Below, piece by piece: positions 8,834-18,615 of a DNA stretch of 64,000 bases; position 1 is the first letter of the stretch, and every line of letters begins with the position of its first letter. Below the pieces are notes generated by a model. It did no database searches and was not told the origin of the DNA. It saw only the letters and a program-made list of their open reading frames with translations. Source of the stretch: Arthrobacter sp. Hiyo4 (GTDB taxonomy: Bacteria; Actinomycetota; Actinomycetes; Actinomycetales; Micrococcaceae). The DNA is taken from assembly GCA_002370555.1 (NCBI GenBank), contig AP014718.1:3100001-3164000 (forward strand). Direction: 5' to 3'. A program made the translations under genes and the position numbers.

Positions 8834-8889
8834 CTAACTCGCAGTTAACGCACCCAAATCGAGTTTTGGCAGCGTTAACTGCGAGTTAG
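8834..8889. repeat. 56-bp nested palindrome
   Basis: CTAACTCGCAGTTAACGC (8834-8851) is perfectly inverted at 8872-8889, an 18-bp stem. The 20-nt loop can itself pair (CCAAA with TTTGG). Each arm also contains its own small palindrome, TAACTCGCAGTTA or TAACTGCGAGTTA, with centres 41 bp apart. It sits 12 bp past the stop of the ArsR gene. It may act as a transcription terminator or a repeat element; twin protein-binding sites are an alternative. Confidence 0.75.
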
Positions 8890-8901
8890 TTGGGGTTAGG
8901 G

Positions 8902-9440
8902 CTACTTTTTGCGGCCGAACTTGGGAGATTCGGGAGGTTGGCCAGCAGGTCCGCGGCCTTCGTTGCCGCGCGGCCCACGGTGCGGCCGATCTGCTGCGGC
9001 ACGGTGTCGTCACTGAGCGGGGCCACGGTGCCGCCGGGAATCACGACGGCGGGCTCAGCTCGGCGCCCGGGCGTTCGAGGACGGCGGCAACGGCCACGTT
9101 GTCCGACAGCGGGTAGCCCCGGGCCGCTCCGTGCCGGCGTCCGCCTCCGCGCGAGGTGACTTGGCGACGGCGGCCGCCGGGCCGACGTCGAACGTCTCCA
9201 GCCAGCTGACGATCCCCTCCAGCGGTTTGGGGTTCAGGGCGTAATAGCGCTTCTGGCCCTGCGCCCGCATGCTGACCAGCTGCGCCTCACGGAGGACTTT
9301 GAGGTGCTTGGAAATGGTGGGCTGGCTTGCGGAGAGTTCTTCCACCAGCTCGCCCACTGCTTTGTCCCGGCGCGCAGGGATACCAAAATGTCTCGCCGGG
9401 TTGCTTCCGCAATGACGGCAAATACGTCGTCTGTCACCAT
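8902..9440 (-). CDS. ArsR family transcriptional regulator, frame broken
   Basis: From ATG 9440 (MVTDDVFAVIAEATRRDILV) the protein shows a winged helix. After a shift near 9365 it continues VGELVEELSASQPTISKHLK then VLREAQLVSMRAQGQKRYYA, the ArsR recognition helix and wing. The linker NPKPLEGIVSWLETFDVGPA leads to a tail of low complexity. Single missing bases near 9065 and 8915 restore SPAVVIPGGTVAPLSDDTVP and LANLPNLPKFGRKK, ending at 8902. About 180 residues, longer than minimal ArsR repressors. No metal-binding Cys pair is seen, so a non-metal ligand or constitutive role is likely. GTG 9437 is an alternative start with better spacing from GGGAGG. Confidence 0.8.
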
Positions 9441-9520
9441 GCCTCCCACCCTAGCGACATATACGCCGCCAGGCATCAACTATTTCTCCCGTGACCGGCC
9501 CTCGCGGGGTTGAAGATGGA

Positions 9521-10728
9521 TCAGTCGAACCAGGGATCAAGGCCATGCAGCGGGAAAACGGCTTTCCGGGTGGCCATGACGGTGCGGTCCACGGCGTCGT
9601 TGGGGTCGAACCCCACTTCCCAGGACCGCCACCAGAGCTCCACGTCATCGCCCATGAGGCCCGGGGCGTCGATACCGAACTTGTCCGAAACATAGGTGCG
9701 CCAATCCTCCGGCACCGGGGTCCCTAGCGGAACGGGACGCCCGGCGGCGATGGCGATCAGGTGGCTCCAGGAGCGCGGCACAACGTCGGTGACGCTGTAC
9801 CCCCGCCGCCCGTGGCGATCCAGCGGCCCTCGCAGTGCCGGGCTGCGAGATTCCCGACGGCGGTGACCGCCTCGCGCTGGCCGTCCACACTGATGTTCAG
9901 GTGGGCCAACGGGTCGAGGCGGTGCGAGTCGCAGCCGTGCTGGCTGACGATGACTTCCGGCTGGAACGCGCCCACGAGCTGCGGCACCACGGCGTGGAAA
10001 GCCCGCAGCCAGCCGGCATCCCCGGTGCCCGACGGCAGGGCAACGTTGACGGCGCTGCCCTCAGCCTGCGGACCGCCGATCTCGTTTGCGAAACCCGTCC
10101 CGGGAAAAGTGTGAGTCCGCTTTCATGCAGCGAAATGGTCAGGACCCGGGGGTCGTCCCAGAAGATGCTTTCCGTCCCGTCCCCATGGTGCGCATCGACG
10201 TCGATGTACGCCACGCGGCTGATGCCGCCGTCGAGCAGTCTCTGGATGGCCAGTGCGGAGTCGTTGTAAATGCAGAAGCCGCTGGCGCGGTCACGGGCGG
10301 CGTGGTGCAGGCCCCGCCGAAGTTCACGGCGTGGAGCGCGGATCCGTCCAGGATGGCGGACGCGGCGGCCAGCGATCCGCCGGCGAGCCTTGCGGCGGCG
10401 TCGTGCATACCGGCGAAGGCAGGATCGTCGTCGGTGCCCAGTCCGCGGGCTTCATCCGGCGAGGTCGGGTCGTCGCTGACCCGGCGGACCGCAGCCACAA
10501 ACTCAGGCGAGTGCACGGTTTCCAGTTCGGCATCGGACGCAACCCCGGAGCCTCCACGGACACATGCGCAAGGTCCAACAGGCCGAGGCTGCGGGAAAGC
10601 CGGGCCGTCAGGTCCAGCCGTGCCGGAGCCATGGGGTGGCCGAGGCCAAAATTGTAGGCCGTCATGGCCGAATTCCACACCACCATCGTTGGTGGCGCGG
10701 GCTGGCTGAGACCGGGCAGGAATGTCAT
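9521..10728 (-). CDS. acuC: AcuC-like histone deacetylase family protein, frame broken
   Basis: A zinc-dependent deacetylase of the arginase/deacetylase fold. AcuC removes acetyl groups from acetyl-CoA synthetase in Bacillus. Segments across several frame breaks are VVWNSAMTAYNFGLGHPMAP, VHSPEFVAAVRRVSDD, then MAYIDVDAHHGDGTESIFWD with the zinc ligands (Asp, His), LTISLHESGLTLFPG, VIVSQHGCDSHRLDPLAHLN and the C-terminus AVFPLHGLDPWFD. About 400 residues. The start is uncertain: 10728 (MTFLPGLSQ), 10755 or 10686. An acs gene is in the same window at 37.9 kb, a plausible substrate. Confidence 0.85.
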
Positions 10729-12266
10729 CAATGACAGGCTACCGGAGGACGCCACTGCCCCGGCCCGGCCATTACGAGGGCATTAGTGGTTTACTACTGG
10801 AGGAAACAGTTTCAACCGAGGAAAAGCCCCCCCATGACGCAACGCCAGTCGAGGCCCGGATCCCGGCCAGCTGGCACCCCGCCGCACCGGAGCGCGAAGG
10901 CCTCTGGATTTTCACGCGCGTGCGCGACTTCGTTGACGATATTGCCAATACGTCGCCCGCCCGGCTTGCCCTGAGCGCGTTCGGGGCGGTCTGCCTTGTC
11001 TTCACGTTCATCCTCTCACTGCCCGTCTCCTCCGCCACCGGCACAGCCACTCCGATACACCAGGCAATGTTCACGGCGGTGTCCGCGGTCTGCGTGACCG
11101 GCCTGACGGTTGTTTCGACGGCGGTGCACTGGTCCTTCTTTGGCCAGCTGGTCATCCTGGTCGGCATCTTCGTGGGCGGTTTGGGAACGCTGACCCTCGC
11201 GTCGCTGCTGGCCCTCATGGTGAGCAAAAAGCTTGGTGTCCGCGGCAAGCTGATCGCGCAGGAAGCCATGAACAACGCCGGCCGGCTCGGTGAAGTGGGT
11301 ACGCTGCTGCGGATCGTCATCGTGACCTCCGTGGCGATCGAGGGCGTCCTGGCGCTGGCGCTTATCCCCCGGTTCATGACGTTGGGTGAGCCATTCTGGC
11401 AGTCGGTGTGGCATGGAGTTTTCTACTCGATCTCTTCGTTCAACAATGCCGGCTTCACCCCGCATTCGGACGGCATTGTGCCCTACGAGACCGATCTCTG
11501 GATCCTCATCCCGCTGATGCTCGGTGTGTTCCTGGGCAGCTTGGGTTTTCCCGTGGTCATGGTCCTGCAGCAGAACGGGCTCAACTGGAAAAAGTGGAAT
11601 CTGCACACCAAGCTCACCATCCAGGTGTCCTTCATCCTGCTGGCCGCCGGCACGGTGCTGTGGGGGCTGATGGAGTGGGACAACATGCGGACCATCGGCC
11701 ACATGGACCTCGGCGACAAGATCACCCACTCGTTGTTTGCGTCCGTCATGACCCGCTCGGGCGGGTTCAACCTGGTGGACCAGAACCACATGGAATCCAC
11801 CACCATGCTGCTCACCGACGCCCTCATGTTCGCCGGCGGCGGTTCAGCGTCGACGGCGGGCGGCATCAAGGTGACCACCATCGCCGTGATGTTCCTCGCC
11901 ATCGTTGCGGAGGCCCGCGGCGACTCCGACGTCAAGGTCTATGGCCGGACCATCCCCCAAGGGACCATGCGGGTAGCCATCTCAGTGATTGTTGCCGGCG
12001 CAACCCTGGTCTCCGTCTCGGCGTTCCTGCTGCTGCAGATCAGCGGCGCGTCCCTGGACCGAGTGCTGTTCGAGACAATTTCCGCCTTTGCCACCGTGGG
12101 GCTGAGCACCAACCTCAGCGCCGAGCTGCCGCCGTCGGGCGTTTATGTCCTGACTGCCCTAATGTTCGCGGGCCGCGTCGGCACCGTCACCCTTGCCGCT
12201 GCGCTGGCACTGCGCCAACGCAGCCAGCTGTTCCACTACCCGGAAGAGAGGCCCATCATTGGCTAA
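10722..12266 (+). CDS. TrkH/KtrB family potassium uptake channel subunit
   Basis: Integral membrane K+ translocation subunit. It has four M1-P-M2 repeats with selectivity loops near AVCVTGLTVVST, SSFNNAGFTPHSD, MTRSGGFNLVDQ and SAFATVGLSTNLSAE. The KtrB-like N-terminal segment is APEREGLWIFTRVRDFVDDI. The in-frame ATG at 10722 overlaps the divergent deacetylase start. A better ribosome site (GAGGAAA, 10818) precedes ATG 10834, which is out of frame and would need one missing base in the following 70 bp. A seven-C run lies directly before it. So the first 50 residues given here may not be real. It overlaps the next gene by 8 bp. Confidence 0.88.
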   Translation: MSSMTGYRRTPLPRPGHYEGISGLLLEETVSTEEKPPHDATPVEARIPASWHPAAPEREGLWIFTRVRDFVDDIANTSPARLALSAFGAVCLVFTFILSLPVSSATGTATPIHQAMFTAVSAVCVTGLTVVSTAVHWSFFGQLVILVGIFVGGLGTLTLASLLALMVSKKLGVRGKLIAQEAMNNAGRLGEVGTLLRIVIVTSVAIEGVLALALIPRFMTLGEPFWQSVWHGVFYSISSFNNAGFTPHSDGIVPYETDLWILIPLMLGVFLGSLGFPVVMVLQQNGLNWKKWNLHTKLTIQVSFILLAAGTVLWGLMEWDNMRTIGHMDLGDKITHSLFASVMTRSGGFNLVDQNHMESTTMLLTDALMFAGGGSASTAGGIKVTTIAVMFLAIVAEARGDSDVKVYGRTIPQGTMRVAISVIVAGATLVSVSAFLLLQISGASLDRVLFETISAFATVGLSTNLSAELPPSGVYVLTALMFAGRVGTVTLAAALALRQRSQLFHYPEERPIIG

Positions 12267-12945
12267 TTCCTCAGGCGCCCCCAACCGCCCCGCCCACAAC
12301 GCGCCGGTGCTGGTGATCGGGCTGGGCCGCTTCGGCTCGTCCACCGCCGAACAGCTCGTGAAACAGGGGCGCGAGGTGCTGGCGATCGAGCGCGACCGGT
12401 CCCTGGTCCAGAAGTGGGCGCCGCTCCTCACCCACGTGGTGGAGGCTGACGCCACCAATATCGATGCGCTGCGCCAGCTCGGGGCACAGGAGTTCAGCTC
12501 CGCAGTTTGCGGCGTCGGCACCTCGATCGAGTCTTCAGTGCTGATCACCGTGAACCTGGTGGACCTGGGCATAGAGCACCTCTGGGTCAAGGCAATCACG
12601 CCGTCGCACGGCAAGATCCTCACCCGGATCGGCGCGAACCACGTGATCTACCCCGAGGCCGACGCCGGCGTCCGCGCCGCGCACCTGGTCTCCGGCCGCA
12701 TGCTGGACTTCATCGAGTTCGACGACGATTTCGCCATCGTGAAAATGTACCCGCCGCGCGAGACGGTGGGCTTCACCCTGGATGAGTCCAAGGTGCGTTC
12801 CAAGTACGGCGTGACCATCGTGGGCGTGAAGTCTCCCGGCGAGGACTTCACCTATGCCCGCCCGGAAACCAAGGTGTCCGCCCGCGACATGCTGATCGTG
12901 TCCGGGCACGTGGACCTGCTGGAACGGTTCGCGGCGCGGCCTTAA
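12259..12945 (+). CDS. TrkA/KtrA family potassium uptake regulatory protein
   Basis: 228 residues, intact. The cytoplasmic RCK subunit gates the TrkH/KtrB channel. The RCK_N Rossmann motif VLVIGLGRFGSSTAEQLVKQ is followed by a basic/acidic NAD-binding pattern (LAIERDRSLVQKW, VVEADATNIDALRQLGAQEF). The RCK_C part has RSKYGVTIVGVKSPGED and DMLIVSGHVDLLERFA. The start is TTG 12259, overlapping the channel gene's stop at 12266, so translation is coupled. Confidence 0.92.
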   Translation: MANSSGAPNRPAHNAPVLVIGLGRFGSSTAEQLVKQGREVLAIERDRSLVQKWAPLLTHVVEADATNIDALRQLGAQEFSSAVCGVGTSIESSVLITVNLVDLGIEHLWVKAITPSHGKILTRIGANHVIYPEADAGVRAAHLVSGRMLDFIEFDDDFAIVKMYPPRETVGFTLDESKVRSKYGVTIVGVKSPGEDFTYARPETKVSARDMLIVSGHVDLLERFAARP

Positions 12946-12951
12946 TTGCGG

Positions 12952-13066
12952 TGGGCCCACGCCCGCCGGGTTCCCTGGCCTGGGCCCACACAGGCGAGGG
13001 CCCCTGCCTGAGCTTGCGAAGGCCGGGAGCCGGTGGGGACTTGCGAGGTTAAGGAGCGGGTGGGGA
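12952..13066. repeat. dispersed intergenic repeat, copy A
   Basis: Lies between the convergent trkA-like and proC genes. It shares TGGGCCCAC, CGGGTTCCCT, GAGCTTGCGA, TTGCGAGGTTA and CGGTGGGG, in the same order, with the reverse complement of 55151-55213. Within copy A, CTTGCGA and the GGTGGGGACT module are each repeated. It may also serve as the terminator for the two converging genes. Confidence 0.6.
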
Positions 13067-13899
13067 CTAGCCGAGCTGCCTGGTGATCTCTGCGGAGCGG
13101 TCTGCTGCGGCGCGGGCGCCGGCGGCGATGATGGCCGGAATGCCGCGGTCGTCGAAGGTGGCGATGGCCCGTTCTGTGGTGCCGTTGGGGCTGGTCACTC
13201 CCTTGCGCAGGGCCGAGGGATCGGCGCCCGGTTCGGCAAGCATAAAGCCCGCACCTGCGACTGTCTCCCGCGCCAGGAGCAGCGACAACTCGGGATCCAG
13301 GCCCAGTTCGACGCCGGCGGCTGCCATGGCCTCGGCCAGGTAGAACGCGTAGGCGGGACCCGAGCCGCTGATGGCCGACAACGCATCCACCTGATCCTCG
13401 GGCACCTCCACCACGGTGCCGGTGGCCCGGAGGATGTCCTTGACGGTCTGGAGCTGTTCCGGCGTGCAGTTGGTTCCGGGTGAGACGGAAACGACGCCGC
13501 GGCCCAGCTTGGCAGGGGTGTTCGGCATGCTGCGGATCACCGGCTGTCCGGGAGGCAGCGCAGCTTCCAGTTGCGCCAGAGAGACGGCTGCGGCCACGCT
13601 GACAACGATGGCCTTCGGGGACAGGGAGCCGCTGATCTCGCGCGCCAGGTCGACGATGCCCACCGGTTTGACGCCAAGGATTACGACGGCGGATCCCTTG
13701 GCTGCCTGCTTGTTGTTGTCCGGTTCCTCTTCGCCTGCGATGGCCGTGATGCCGTGATGACGCACGGCCAGTTCCGCAGCGCGTTCAGCACGCCTGACTG
13801 TGGCCACGACGTCGGCGGGCTCGGTTCCCCGCCCAGCAGGCCGGACAGGATGGCTTCGTTCATGGATCCACAGCCCAGGAAGGCGATTCGGTTGCTCAT
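13067..13899 (-). CDS. proC: pyrroline-5-carboxylate reductase, frame broken
   Basis: Catalyses the last step of proline synthesis, reduction of pyrroline-5-carboxylate with NAD(P)H. From ATG 13899, MSNRIAFLGCGSMNEAILSG is the dinucleotide-binding start. One shift near 13825 leads into ATVRRAERAAELAVRHHGIT. Later motifs are VILGVKPVGIVDLAREISG, RSMPNTPAKLGRGVVSVSPG, and the family signature ALSAISGSGPAYAFYLAEAM, then GVTSPNGTTERAIATFDDRG. About 277 residues, the usual size. Confidence 0.95.
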
Positions 13900-14178
13900 G
13901 CTTCCATCATTGCAGTTCGGGTGGGCGGCTGCAGAAATGGAAGGAATCGGAAAAAGCGGGAACCCGCCGAAACCGATTCACAGCGGACTCCCATGTTCGC
14001 TGCAGCTGGCACACAACATCGCCGCCTAATGTAGTTATTACCTCATTGAGGGTGCGAGTGATGCGGCAAGCATGGGGATGTTTGCCCGAGGCGCCGGTGG
14101 TCCGCAGCAGGTTTCCCCCATTTTCCTGCTGCGGACGCCGGCGCTTTCGCGTTAAACCTGTTTTCAGGCGGGCGGGCC
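13900..14178. other. intergenic; no gene seen apart from a hairpin
   Basis: Between ppx and proC on the minus strand. No protein frame is supported. An AT-richer patch near 14028-14046 (TAATGTAGTTATTACC) could be a promoter for a short plus-strand transcript ending at the hairpin at 14091-14143; this is speculative. Confidence 0.35.
14091..14143. terminator. long hairpin downstream of ppx
   Basis: GCGCCGG-TGG-TCCGCAGCAGG (14091-14111) pairs with CCTGCTGCGGA-CGCCGGCGC (14125-14143), leaving a 13-nt loop and one small bulge. No clear U-run follows on either strand, so it may be a structure-only terminator or an RNA-stabilising element. Confidence 0.6.
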
Positions 14179-15182
14179 TCAGGCGGGTGAAGCCTCGATC
14201 GTCTGGCGTGCCGCGGCGGGCTCCATGATGTGCGGGGCCGGATCCAGCGGGCCGGCGAAGACCAGCTGGTCGAGCCGGCGCAGGATCAGCCCTTCACGCA
14301 GCGCCCACGGGCAGATCCTGATTTTCTTGAACTTGAACATTTCCAAGGCAGCCTCGGCCACCAGAGCCCCGGCGAGCAGCTGGTGCGCCCGGGCCTCTGA
14401 CACGCCCGGCAGAAAGATCCGGTCCTCGGACTTCATGGCTGAAATACGCTGCGCCCACACGCCCAGATCCGTGGCGTTGAGTGTGCGCTTCACGTAGGGC
14501 CCTGCGGCGCTCGGGCTGCCCCGGCGACCCTGGCGAGCGACCGGAAGGTCTTGGAGGTTCCGGCCACAACGTTGGCGCGGCCCAGGCCGTCGAACTGCCT
14601 GACTGCCGGGGCGAGGGTGGCCCGGATGTAGCGGCGCAGCTCTTTGACGCTCTTGGCGGAAGGCGGGTCCTCAGCCAGCCAGTCGCGGGTCAGGCGGCTG
14701 GCACCCAGCGGCACCGACGTGGCCACTTCGGGCAGTTCGTCCTGCCCGAAGGCCATTTCGAAGGAGCCGCCGCCGATGTCCAGGTTCAGGATCGGTCCCG
14801 CACCCCAGCCGTACCAGCGGCGGACGGCGAAGAAGGTCATGGAGGCTTCTTCGCTGCCGGTCAGTTCCTGCAGGGTGACAGTGGTTTCGTGCTTGACCCG
14901 GGCCAGGACTGCCGGGCCGTTAGTGGCTTCACGGATGGCCGACGTACAGAAAGCCAGCAGGTCGTCCGCCTTGTGCCTGGCGGCAAACTCCCAGGCTTCA
15001 AGGACGAATTCGGTCAGCTCGTGCTGCCCTTCGTCGGTGATGTTGCCGTCGGTATCCAGGTATTGGACCAGGGATATGGGCCGTTTGTGCGACGCGAAAG
15101 GCACCGGACGCGCGCCAGGGTGGGCATCCACCAGGAGAAGGTGGACAGTGTTTGACCCGATATCAAGGACGCCTAGCCGCAT
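14179..15182 (-). CDS. ppx: Ppx/GppA phosphatase family protein, frame broken
   Basis: Exopolyphosphatase or pppGpp phosphohydrolase of the ASKHA fold. The start [20 protein letters not shown] is the phosphate-1 loop. [18 protein letters not shown] and [19 protein letters not shown] are the adenosine/phosphate-2 elements, and [14 protein letters not shown] follows. A missing base near 14515 joins RVAGAA to [20 protein letters not shown], then [20 protein letters not shown], ending at 14179. About 334 residues, the short actinobacterial form. Confidence 0.92.
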
Positions 15183-15234
15183 CCTGCCATTATTCCCCCG
15201 CCCGGGCCCTCACTCACAACCTGTACTCAAGATC

Positions 15235-15686
15235 TCAGTTTGCGGCGGCGTCCTCGGGTGCGCCGTCGGGAAGCTCATCTGCCCGCTTGAAGTCGTGCTT
15301 GATGTTGGCGACGCCCTCAGGGTTGATCTCAAACCCGTACGCAGCGCCGGGGTTGATCACCATGCCCAATTCCTCGCCAATGTTGGCGATGATGGCTGCA
15401 CCCTGGGTCCCCAGGACGTTCGGGCCGCCTCAAGATACTGCTCGTCAACGCGGCTGGGGTGAGAGAACACCGCAAGGACGGGCTCGCCGTCGGCGTTCGC
15501 CAGTACCAGTGGCTCCACCTGGGAATCCTCCCCCTCGATGCCGTCGGTGCTGATGACGTAGACCTCGCTGTTAAGGAAGGACAGGATGACGTCCACCGGG
15601 CTGCCCTCGGGCTGGCCGCCCAGGGCGAGCTTCTCTTCGAGGTCGTTGAGCGGCGTGGGATCGGCTGTGCCGGGCTGTTCAGTCAT
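15235..15686 (-). CDS. SseB family protein, frame broken
   Basis: The N-terminus from 15686 is MTEQPGTADPTPLNDLEEKL, then VDVILSFLNSEVYVISTDG and EPLVLANADGEPVLAVFSHP, typical of the SseB N-terminal domain. A shift near 15425 restores GAAIIANIGEELGMVINPGA then YGFEINPEGVANIKHDFKRA, ending DAAAN at 15235. About 150 residues. The cellular role of these small proteins in actinobacteria is not established. Confidence 0.82.
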
Positions 15687-15733
15687 GTATCTACTCGACC
15701 ACGTTGGAGAGCCCGGCGCAATTCCGGCCGCAC

Positions 15734-18459
15734 TTACTTCTTAGCTGGAGCCTTCCTCTTTGCCGGGGCCTTGCGGGCAGTTGTGGCGCGCTTGACCGGA
15801 CCCTTGGCCCGCTTCTCGGCGAGGAGTTCAATGGCCTGTTCGCGGGTCAGTTCCTCCAGGGACGTGGACCGCGGGACGGTGATGTTCGTGATGCCGTCGG
15901 TGATGTACGGGCCGAAGCGGCCTTCCTTGACCACGATGTTCTTCTCGGAAACGGGGTCCGGTCCGAACTCGGCCAGTGGCACCACCGCGGCCCGGGCGCC
16001 GCGCTGCTTGGGCTGCGAGTAGATCTCCAGCGCCTGCTCCAGCGTGATGGTGAAGATTTCATCTTCGGTGCCGATGGAGCGGGAGTCCGTGCCCTTCTTC
16101 AGGTACGGACCGAAGCGGCCGTTCTGCACCGTGATGAGGTTGCCTTCGGCGTCCTCACCCAGGGCGCGGGGCAGGCTCATCAGCTGCAGCGCTTCGTCCA
16201 GGGTCACGGAATCCACGGTCATGGAGGCGAACAGTGAACCGGTGCGCGGCTTGGCCTTGACGGGCTTCTTCGGCGGCTTCGGCTTGCCGTTCTTGTAGTA
16301 CTCAACGGGCTGGTTGGCCAGCTGTTCCTCGGTCATCTCCGGGATGACTTCGGTGACGTACGCGCCGTAGCGGCCATTCTTGGCGACAACGCTGTGCCCG
16401 GTGTGGGGGTCGTCGCCGAGTACGCGTTCTTCCGGCGCAGCCGTTTCCATCAGTTCGATGGCCTTCGCAGCCGTCAGCTCGTCCGGCGCCAGGTCCTCGG
16501 GGACGTTGGCGCGGGAGTTCTCCACGATTTCGCCGGTTTTGGCGTCAACCGTGGCGGTGGAGCTTTCCAGGTACGGGCCGAACTTGCCCACCCGCAGCGT
16601 GATCTCATCCGTGATGGGAATGGAGTTGATTTCCCGGGCGTCGATCTCGCCCAGGTTGTTCACGATGCTGAGCAGGCCCGGATCGGAATCTTCACCGTAG
16701 TAGAAGTGCTTGAGCCAGGCAGACCCAACGGCCTGGCCGTTGGCGATCTTATCCAGGTCCCTTCCATGTCCGCCGTGAACTCGTAGTCCACATAATCCGT
16801 GAAGTGCTGCTCGAGCAGCCGGATCACCGAGAAGGCGATCCAGCTGGGCACCAGTGCGGAACCCTGCTTCCGGACGTAGCCGCGGTCCTGGATAGTGGAA
16901 ATGGTGGAGGCATAGGTTGACGGACGGCCGATGCCTTCTTTTCCAGCTCGGCGGTCAGCGAAGCTTCGGTGAACCGAGGAGGCGGCGAGGTCTCGTGGCC
17001 CACGGCCAGAATGTCCGACGCCGTGAGGGCATCGTCCTTGGCCACGTTCGGCAGCCGCCGGGCTTCGTCGGAGTCGTCGTCCCCGCGGCTTTCGTCCTTG
17101 CCTTCTTCATAGGCGGCCAGGAAGCCCGGGAAGGTGATGACGGTACCGGAGGCGGAGAATTCGGCGTCCCGGCCATCAGTGGCCACGGCACCCAGGCGGA
17201 TGGTCGCCGTCGAGCCCTTGGCGTCACCCATCTGGGAGGCGACGGTGCGCTTCCAGATCAGTTCGTACAGGCGGAACTCGTCGCCGGAGAGCTGCTTGGC
17301 CACCTGCGCGGGGGTGCGGAAGGAGTCACCGGCGGGCGGATGGCCTCGTGGGCTTCCTGCGCATTTGCAGCCTTGCTGGTGTACACGCGGGGCGACGCCG
17401 GGATGTACTCCGGGCCGTACAGCTCGGAGGCCTGGCGGCGGGCGGCCGTGACGGCTTCGTCGCTCAGCGCCGAGGAGTCGGTACGCATATAGGTGATGTA
17501 GCCGTTTTCGTACAGCCGCTGGGCCACCTGCATGGTGCTCTTTGAGGAGAAGCGGAGCTTGCGGCCGGCCTCCTGCTGCAGCGTGGAGGTGGTGAACGGC
17601 GCGGCCGGACGGCGTGTGTACGGCTTGGTGTCCACGGACCGGACACGGAAGTCCGCATCCTGGAGACCGGCGGCCAGCGAAGTGGCGAGTTCCTCGTTGA
17701 GGTGCGCCGCATTGCGCGAGGTGAGGACGCCGTCGTCGTTAAAGTCCCGGCCCGAAGCCACCTTGGCCCCGTCAACGGAAGCGAGCTTGGCCTTGAACGC
17801 ACCGGTACCGGCGCCGAACTGGCCCGTGATGTCCCAGTACGAAGCGGCCTTGAAGGCCATGCGTTCGCGTTCACGGTCCACCACCATGCGGGTAACCACG
17901 GACTGCACGCGGCCGGCGGACAGGCCGCGGGCCACCTTGCGCCACAGCACGGGGGAAATCTCGTAGCCGTAGAGCCGGTCCAGGACGCGGCGGGTTTCCT
18001 GGGCGTCCACCAGGGCCGTATCAACATCGCGCAGGTTGTCCATGGCGCGGTGGATGGCTTCCTTGGTGATTTCGCCGAACGTCATCCGGTACACCGGGAC
18101 CTTGGGCTTGAGCACTTCCAGCAGGTGCCACGCGATGGCCTCGCCCTCGCGGTCCCATCGGTTGCGAGATAGAGGGCGTCGGCGTCCTTGAGCGCGGCCT
18201 TCAGCTCGGTGACCTTTTTCCGCTTGTCCGCGGACACGACGTAATACGGTTTGAAGCCGTTTTCGATGTCGACGGCGAACTTGCCCACCGAGGTTTTCTT
18301 CAGTTCTGCGGGAAGCTCAGACGGCTGCGGCAGGTCGCGGATGTGACCGATGGAGGCCTCTACGATGAAGCCCTCGCCGAGGTACTTGGCGATGGTCTTG
18401 CTCTTGGCCGGAGACTCCACAATCACGAGTTTCTTGCCTGTTTTGGCCTTGCTTGGCAC
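15734..18459 (-). CDS. topA: DNA topoisomerase I, frame broken four times
   Basis: Type IA topoisomerase relaxing negative supercoils. The start is GTG 18459 after GTAGGAGCACC. The TOPRIM domain begins [21 protein letters not shown] shift near 18155 disrupts the acidic DEDREG triad. The catalytic tyrosine is in [16 protein letters not shown]. Further breaks lie near 17330, 16940 and 16760, after which EFTADMEG and the C-terminal repeats continue ([47 protein letters not shown]). The end is a Lys/Ala tail ([13 protein letters not shown]), as in other actinobacterial TopA. About 909 residues. Essential in the phylum, so the breaks are almost certainly not real. Confidence 0.95.
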
Positions 18460-18615
18460 GGTGCTCCTACAGAAAAAGGTTGCTCGGGCAGATGAGCCCA
18501 TATTGGCCTAGTTCACCATATTTTGGAAAATAGTGCGCATTCATGTGGAAAACCCGTCGACTCATCAGGCACATCCGGGACCCCGAGTTGGGGTGTTCGG
18601 GGGCCCGCCAATCCG

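Noticed and set aside
10834-10974. ATG 10834 as the start of the TrkH-like gene
   Set aside because: The ribosome site is good, but the frame does not reach the TrkH core without an assumed missing base, so the in-frame start is reported and the alternative is noted there.
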